A stretch of DNA of 64,000 nt from Trichomonas tenax (taxonomy: Eukaryota; Parabasalia; Trichomonadida; Trichomonadidae), in assembly GCA_023091735.1 (NCBI GenBank), contig JALKBU010000142.1, forward strand, positions 1 through 64,000, read 5' to 3'. This document shows positions 58,353 to 64,000 of the stretch, one piece after another (the stretch's first letter is position 1; each line of letters begins with the position of its first letter). The notes under the pieces were generated by a model. The model was given only the letters and a program-made list of their open reading frames with translations. It had not been told where the DNA came from and ran no database searches. Both the position numbers and the translations under genes were made by a program.

Positions 58353-59848
58353 CCCAGATTTGCCATACTTTTACCAACAATAGAAAAGAAGGGGGAGACA
58401 AAACAATAGCGTCACTTTTCTTTGGACAATTATTTTCTGCCAACTCGTCCCTGCCTTCACCCGAACTTGAATTTTTGCAGCAAGATTTTAGACTATAACA
58501 CATCCTTGACATTGTGCCACCCTTAACCTCGCTCCTTTTTCCCAAATTCCAAAATTTGGGATATTTGTCAACAATTATGCGCCTTTTTACAGGATATGAA
58601 GCATCAATTCGTGCTTCAGATTGACAAATACCTTCCTTGAGATATTTTCAGGTGCCAATACTTTATCACCAAATCATCTCCACTACAAGTTTTGCCCTTT
58701 TTTGAGCATTTTTTTTGTTTTTTTATATTCTTAATGCTGTTTTTTCACTTAATTTTTCATGCATTTTAGTTTTTTATTGCGAGGGATATTTGATTTTTCG
58801 CCATTTTGCTTTCATTCTTGATGTTTAAGCCAGAAATGGTACTCTTATTTGATCTTTCAGCAAAATAAAAACTTTCTTTAGGCAATTTTCTTTTTGAACT
58901 TTTTTTATCTGTTAAAATATGTGAATTTGTATAAAAAAACCGTAACAATATAATTACATATACACGTACTGCTATATACTCCAAGCTTTTATATCAAAAA
59001 TAAATTTTTATTTCAATCACAATATTAAGCACGGAAAATTGCTTCATCTTCGTTTAAATGTACAGCAAATCATTTGCATGGAACTTTTGAGATAATTGGC
59101 AAAAATGAGCTTAATTGGTTAAATCGAACAAAAAAATAACTTTTAAGTAAAAGTGTGTTTTATAGCAATTAAACAGATGAACAATGAAGTAAGTATCATA
59201 AAAGAAGGTTTTCAAATGTTTATTGAGAACAATATGTAGAAATGAAAAAAAATCGAGATATTTTCTTGAAAAATAAACAAATTTTTTGATTCTTTCATGG
59301 TTGAAACCCTTAGGTATACCATGAACATCGGCAGTAGAAAAGGTTCGAAAGATTAAAAATTGAAAAAGATAATCGAGATTTAATGAGCTAGTTTTTGGCG
59401 TTTTGACGGAATTGAGCGAAGATTGAAGGCTAGTTAGTGTTTGTATGAGTCAAATCCTATGCCTATGATCGAATTTATTCCCAAATACGCGATGTTGTCG
59501 AGATCTGAGATGCTATTATTGAGAAGTTGACTAAGAAAACGAACTTTTTTGACAACATAGGCTCAGATGAATCCTTACCCCTACCTATGTAGGTTGTTAA
59601 CGGCAAGATTTTGCATTGTCGTATGAGCTCACCAAATTATCGAAAAAATCTATTTTTAAAGTTGAGTTTAGAGGTGCGGCTTTAGCATAGAATGGAAGTA
59701 TATATGATGTTGTTGAAAGCCTTAAGGGTTCAAGAAGCAAAAGGATGTGGTTATTCCATGGCACCTCGTGCAAGCTTCCATCAAAAACGTAAACTTATTA
59801 AATTACGCAGGGGGAACGATAATTTGGTAAAAGTATGGCAAATCTGGA
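58353..59848. mobile_element. 1.5-kb mariner-like element with TA target duplication
   Basis: Ends are inverted copies: the left end starts CCCAGATTTGCCATAC and the right end, inverted, TCCAGATTTGCCATAC, over about 25 bp (TTTTACCAA next). TA dinucleotides flank both sides (58351-58352 and 59849-59850), as for Tc1/mariner elements. It has inserted into the right 8-bp target copy of the 2.56-kb element, so it is the younger insertion. The interior is full of stops and I find no transposase. An initiator-like GTCACTTTTC lies near 58410. Confidence 0.65.
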
Positions 59849-59850
59849 TA

Positions 59851-60841
59851 ATTAATTATTTTTTTTTTTATTTTGTGTTTCAACTTTAGCACATGCTTTA
59901 GTAATATCTATTCCTACCACAGAACATATTTAAAATGTTATGTTATCTCATATCTCATATAATATCACTAGAATTTGTCATGATTTAAATAAATATAGCA
60001 AAATTAGAGGGTATTTTTATTGTCATTGATATAAGCTGCAAATAAAGCTTGATTGACTGCTTTTCCCGTCATGAATTCATTAGGTTTTATATTCTTCAAC
60101 ATAAATATCGTCATATTTCTTCGATTACATAGCAAATAAATCGACAAATCTCAAGAATAATATCGGGGAAACTTTGAATGAATAATATATGTTTAGAGCA
60201 AAAACAACAATACATCATTTGGATTTTCGAAAATGTCAGATTTGATTTTACATGTCAAAATTAAATTATGACCGTTAACTCCTTTTTATCACACTCAAAG
60301 AAGGAAAATAGAATGTACAATCTATTTAATTAGCAATTTTTATGATAAAATTTGCCAAAATCTAGTTTTCGAAATGTCAAAGTCTGATCTTTTCATTTAC
60401 CGATAACATGTTGTTTTGACCCCCTAGCCATCCTCACCCCAAGAAGTGGGAGGGAAAATTGAACGTAAGCCAGGCATAAAAACAAATATTCAAAGAAATG
60501 AACTATTAGTCAATCGCAAAAACTCAACAAAATGTTAAAAAACACAATTCATTCTAATCTCTACTAAAAATTACATATATGTTACCTTTGCAATTTTTCT
60601 ATATTACTCACAGATAATGAGATATTGATCAAAGAATGTTCATTTTAGAAAAACATCATTTTCTCGAAATTTACTCGATTAATCACCAATTTTTATTTAA
60701 TAAAGCAGTTGCATATATACCCCTCAGTTGATATCGAAAAGATATCGAGAAATCAAATTATATATAAAGAAAAATAATGAGATAAAAGTTTGAATTAGAG
60801 GGTATATAAACAAAATAATTTATTAACAATATATATAGAAA
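59851..60841. other. intergenic with one promoter word
   Basis: Exact TTTACATGTCA at 60247-60257, with no obvious gene nearby. AT-rich; no TIR or supported frame seen. Confidence 0.4.
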
Positions 60842-62317
60842 TCATTTCAACACGTTCATAATTATGTTTTCGATAATGCTTTCCACTTCATCATATATAT
60901 CTGATTTCGTGGGGTATCCATAAGTAAGCGCTTGTACAAATAAATGGAGTGCTGCTTCATTTTCTCCTTTTGCAAGGTGAATTTGGCCAAGCTTGCACAG
61001 TGCTATTGGTTCATCTGGTGCATATGATGATACGCTTTCCAACTCCTGCTGTGCTTCGTCGATTTTATCTTGATCTTGAAGTGCACAGCCAAGTTGATAA
61101 CGTGCTGCATAGTTTTTACCATCCATCTCGATCGCTCTCCTAAACAAAGCAATTGCAGCCTCTGCATCACCACATTTGAGCTCTGTCTGTGCCAGAATAG
61201 AAGTTAACACACTGGACATCTTGTTAATAACCTGTGCCTTGCGAATGTAGTATCTTGCAGCTCCATATTTTCGTTCTTTGTACAAAATCGTTCCTAGACC
61301 GTACCATGATGAATATTCGAGTGGTGCGCGTTTCACACTCTCTCTGAACTTGACTTGAGCATCCGAATCTCTTCCAAGACTCATGTACTCGTGTCCAGCA
61401 AGTGTTAGTCCGTATGCATACGATCTATCAATGTTGCTTGCTCTTTCAAAATACACAATAGCTTTATCACTGATGTGCTGGAGAGAAAACAGATTGCCAC
61501 ACACTATCCATGTTTCTGGATCTCCTGGCGCAAGATCCATGAAATATCTAGATAATTCTTCTAATGTAATTGGATCCTTTGTTTGCCAAAGAGATGTAGA
61601 ATAATATGCCATACCATGAGTATTGTAAGGATATTTTTGGTATATGTTCTTGTAAATTCTCGTTGCTAAAGTAAAATTGCTTTGATGGAAGTAAAAATTA
61701 CCTTTTTGAACTAAATACGGAACAGACCGACGGAAGTAGTCAGGGAAGGGCATGTCATCTGGGTTTTTATCTGAATTCTCAATCAAAGCCAATGTGCACG
61801 AATTATCATTAATTTCTACTGGTTTTGTTTCATCTAGTAGTATATCTAAGTATATATTCTTCTTTGCTGAGAGTAAATACTTGTTTTGGCGGAAAGATTC
61901 CTCTAATTGAGGTCGAGCTGATTGAAATCGACTTGTTCTACACATTATTAGTCCCAAATAGTATGTGGCAGCTAATTTAAATGGCGTGCATTCTGGATTT
62001 GTATCAGATTTCAAAAATTTGTTTAAAACTTCTTCTGCAGATATATAATCTCCTGATTCAATCAAAGATTTTGCGTAAATAATAATGGTTTCTGGGGAAG
62101 AAACGACAGTATAAATGTTATTTTTGCATAACATCGATGCCTGCTTAGGAGATCCCATTTCGAGATATGTTTTCGCATAAAGGGCAATGATCCGCGGACT
62201 TTGCTGGAATGCAAAAGCTTCTTCACACAGCATCAAAGCGTTGTCGAATATTCTGAATTCAAGAGAAAAACGAATTGCGTCGATTACTTCAGGTAAACTT
62301 TCTTCAGTAATCGGCAT
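60842..62317 (-). CDS. CDC27: anaphase-promoting complex subunit Cdc27/APC3
   Basis: This 491-residue TPR protein matches Cdc27/APC3, a scaffold of the anaphase-promoting complex that binds activators through its TPRs. The C-terminal block is most specific: YAYGLTLAGHEYMSLGRDSD, KRAPLEYSSWYGLGTILYKE and CALQDQDKIDEAQQELE correspond to YAYTLLGHEF, HYNAWYGLGMIYYKQEK and the ALQELEELKQ region of the animal protein. It is shorter than human CDC27 (824), mostly because the long disordered middle is missing. The gene is divergent from the armadillo-like gene at 62450, with a 132-bp shared promoter. The stop is TGA. Confidence 0.85.
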   Translation of the reverse strand: MPITEESLPEVIDAIRFSLEFRIFDNALMLCEEAFAFQQSPRIIALYAKTYLEMGSPKQASMLCKNNIYTVVSSPETIIIYAKSLIESGDYISAEEVLNKFLKSDTNPECTPFKLAATYYLGLIMCRTSRFQSARPQLEESFRQNKYLLSAKKNIYLDILLDETKPVEINDNSCTLALIENSDKNPDDMPFPDYFRRSVPYLVQKGNFYFHQSNFTLATRIYKNIYQKYPYNTHGMAYYSTSLWQTKDPITLEELSRYFMDLAPGDPETWIVCGNLFSLQHISDKAIVYFERASNIDRSYAYGLTLAGHEYMSLGRDSDAQVKFRESVKRAPLEYSSWYGLGTILYKERKYGAARYYIRKAQVINKMSSVLTSILAQTELKCGDAEAAIALFRRAIEMDGKNYAARYQLGCALQDQDKIDEAQQELESVSSYAPDEPIALCKLGQIHLAKGENEAALHLFVQALTYGYPTKSDIYDEVESIIENIIMNVLK

Positions 62318-62386
62318 TTTAATATTCTAAACGTGCACTTTTTAGTCACTTTTGACTCAAATAATTTACAAAGGCTTTTTTACAGA

Positions 62387-62416
62387 TTTACATGTCAAAA
62401 TTTTAAAGTCACTTTT
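62387..62416 (+). promoter_or_regulatory. promoter word plus initiator between divergent genes
   Basis: Exact TTTACATGTCA (62387-62397, followed by AAA) lies 11 bp before TCACTTTT (62409-62416), 34 bp upstream of the ATG at 62450. A second TCACTTTT lies at 62346-62353. The same word is 70 bp from the ATG of divergent CDC27, so it may serve both. Confidence 0.65.
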
Positions 62417-62449
62417 CGTGATGTGCTTGATTGATTTTTACATTTTTTG

Positions 62450-63787
62450 ATGCAATTCAAAGACACAGAGAGCAATGACCTCGAAACGATAGTGAGGGAT
62501 TCAGAGCGTACCAAGGCAAAGGATGACGGAATTGTAAATGATATCATTCCAATTATTAACGAAATACAGAAGTTGTGGAATGATGGTAATATTGTCGGTC
62601 TCATGGAATTGTTTACACAGTTCACTCGCAACATCAGTGAAAGAAGCATCATTATTCATTTCACAGACCAGATCTTACAAACAAATTTCATTCCTATCAT
62701 TGATTCTATACTCAAGGATGACGGGAATGTATACAATAAGCTAAGTTGTATCGATTTCGTGAATTCATTAGTCTTTGCAGATTCATCTTTTACTTTTTTG
62801 TTTCTTGATAATGGGTTCTTAGGGGATTTCATTCGAATATTCAATACAGAAATATTATCAGTTAATAGGTTATGCGATATACTTAATAATATGATCAAAG
62901 ATGATGACAAAATTCTTGAGCACATTGCAACATCACTTGATTTTAGACAAATAATCGAGTACTGTACCAAATATAGAAACTCAAATACAACTGGATGCTT
63001 AAATTTCATTGGCACACGTATCAAAACTTTAATTGGACAAAATTACGTGTTTGCATGTGGATTTTATTTATCAAATCCTGTCGAATATCTACAGCATCTT
63101 GACTTTATCAGTAACACACTGTCAATGTTTTGTGACTTTGCTGAATATGATAATTTTTGTGACCAATATAATTTCTTCCAGATTTTAATGGATTATTTGA
63201 TTAAGAATGCAGATAACTTAGAACAAAAAGATATTGCCGTGATACTGAATATACTGTCATCAATGTATTCCCCAATGAAGCATCACCTTGAAATTCCAGT
63301 TCTTGAGAATTTCATTATATCCAAAAATCACGTATTCTCCTCGTTGCTGTTTATGTTCTCCAAGTATGCTGATGTGCATAAGGAAGAAATCACAATATTT
63401 TCCACAGGTTTCATTCTTTTCCTGATAGATCATATTGATGGTTCTGATTTAGATCAATCCAAAGAGATATGTATATTCGTATCTATTATTGGTACTTATT
63501 CTACTTCTGAAATTCTTGATCAAATAATTGAATCTGATTTCCTGCGAGTTGCCATTGAAACATTCACATACGCAGATGAAGTCTCATATGTTCTTCCATT
63601 TTACATGTGTGCCTTCGGAAGATTGATTACTACCAGAAGAAATGAAGAATTCCTACAAGTTGTTGATGAAACATCGATGACTGAAACTCTTGAACCACTG
63701 CTTACCAGTGATGATGAAGATATTGCAACTCATAGTCAAGAATTGTATTCTTTCATTATGACAAAAATCGAAGAATGTTCATCATGA
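62450..63787 (+). CDS. armadillo/HEAT-like helical-repeat protein, unknown
   Basis: This protein of 445 residues is built of helical pairs resembling armadillo or HEAT repeats, with an acidic, polar N-terminus. I recognise no specific family; the layout resembles the many divergent armadillo-like proteins of trichomonads, and an importin-alpha-like or Mo25-like relative cannot be excluded. I chose the ATG at 62450, which follows the initiator at 62409-62416; a TTG at 62447 is not needed. The stop is TGA, and TAAA occurs 4 bp further on. Confidence 0.6.
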   Translation: MQFKDTESNDLETIVRDSERTKAKDDGIVNDIIPIINEIQKLWNDGNIVGLMELFTQFTRNISERSIIIHFTDQILQTNFIPIIDSILKDDGNVYNKLSCIDFVNSLVFADSSFTFLFLDNGFLGDFIRIFNTEILSVNRLCDILNNMIKDDDKILEHIATSLDFRQIIEYCTKYRNSNTTGCLNFIGTRIKTLIGQNYVFACGFYLSNPVEYLQHLDFISNTLSMFCDFAEYDNFCDQYNFFQILMDYLIKNADNLEQKDIAVILNILSSMYSPMKHHLEIPVLENFIISKNHVFSSLLFMFSKYADVHKEEITIFSTGFILFLIDHIDGSDLDQSKEICIFVSIIGTYSTSEILDQIIESDFLRVAIETFTYADEVSYVLPFYMCAFGRLITTRRNEEFLQVVDETSMTETLEPLLTSDDEDIATHSQELYSFIMTKIEECSS

Positions 63788-64000
63788 ATAAATAGCACTG
63801 TTGGTATGAAGCACATCAAGTAGCCATAGTATAAGCCCACAATTGATATAATTCTTCAATACAATTTTGTAATCTAATTATTAAACATCGTTTGATATCC
63901 AAATTCAATTGCAAACCAAAATAAAACTACATGCAAATGATATTTCCTTTGTTATCCACGAACTTACAGATATTTTTAAATTTCATTCGGGATTCTTAGT
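63788..64000. other. end of window, nothing recognised
   Basis: AT-rich 3' flank of the armadillo-like gene, without repeats or supported frames. Confidence 0.4.

Noticed and set aside
58353..59848. Mariner transposase remnant
   Set aside because: Partial translation in several frames shows no D,D34D-type or helix-turn-helix pattern; only the ends and the TA duplication support the call.
1..64000. tRNA, rRNA or Maverick/virus-like genes
   Set aside because: I saw no cloverleaf, rRNA stretch, DNA polymerase B, integrase or capsid signature.

Overview
This AT-rich, gene-dense window looks like nuclear DNA of a trichomonad (Parabasalia), most probably a Tritrichomonas-like species. The evidence is: about twenty recognisable eukaryotic genes with no intron that I can find; an IscU with a short leader of hydrogenosomal type; a flagellar CFAP58; a saposin-like secreted protein; a broken beta-helix surface-protein gene; a recurring TGTCACTTTT signal just upstream of starts that fits the trichomonad initiator (TCA-Py-T/A); and TAA stop codons followed by A in nine genes, the stop-overlapping poly(A) signal known from Trichomonas vaginalis. 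The species is an inference.

Layout. 1-4.3 kb: a tail-anchored protein, then two inverted-repeat elements. 4.4-9.7 kb: SAGA subunit Tada1/Hfi1, flagellar CFAP58 and Mo25. 9.7-15.4 kb: a gene desert with decayed genes and a foldback repeat. 15.6-18.0 kb: divergent bystin and a TPR gene, separated by a nine-copy promoter-motif array. 18.3-21.0 kb: a saposin-like gene and a decayed multi-TM gene. 21.3-31.8 kb: Gcn1, Ctr9 and a small membrane protein. 32.3-40.5 kb: a small acylated protein, Rab3GAP1, a sugar transporter, a frameshifted kinase and a catalytically dead USP with an RGG tail. 40.6-47.2 kb: inverted repeats, a broken proline-rich gene, an Hsp110-like gene, a 637-bp Mutator-like foldback element and a broken surface-protein gene. 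47.4-55.8 kb: IscU, an importin-beta, FAM91 and eIF3h. 55.8-59.9 kb: two nested transposon-like elements, the outer one carrying three tandem hairpins. 60.8-63.8 kb: APC3/Cdc27 and an armadillo-like protein, divergently transcribed.

The genes are independent housekeeping units, not a pathway. They cover transcription (SAGA, Paf1C), ribosome assembly and translation (bystin, eIF3h, Gcn1), membrane traffic (Rab3GAP1, FAM91), nuclear import, cell cycle, flagellum and Fe-S assembly. What links them is promoter grammar. An 11-bp word, TTTACATGTCA or its reverse complement, occurs exactly twelve times, with many near copies. It often lies 15-120 bp upstream of genes on either strand, next to TCACTTTT initiators. 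The best candidates for something undescribed are this word and its nine-fold array at 16865-17116, the three-hairpin array at 56575-57044, and the nested element pair whose target duplications explain each other.
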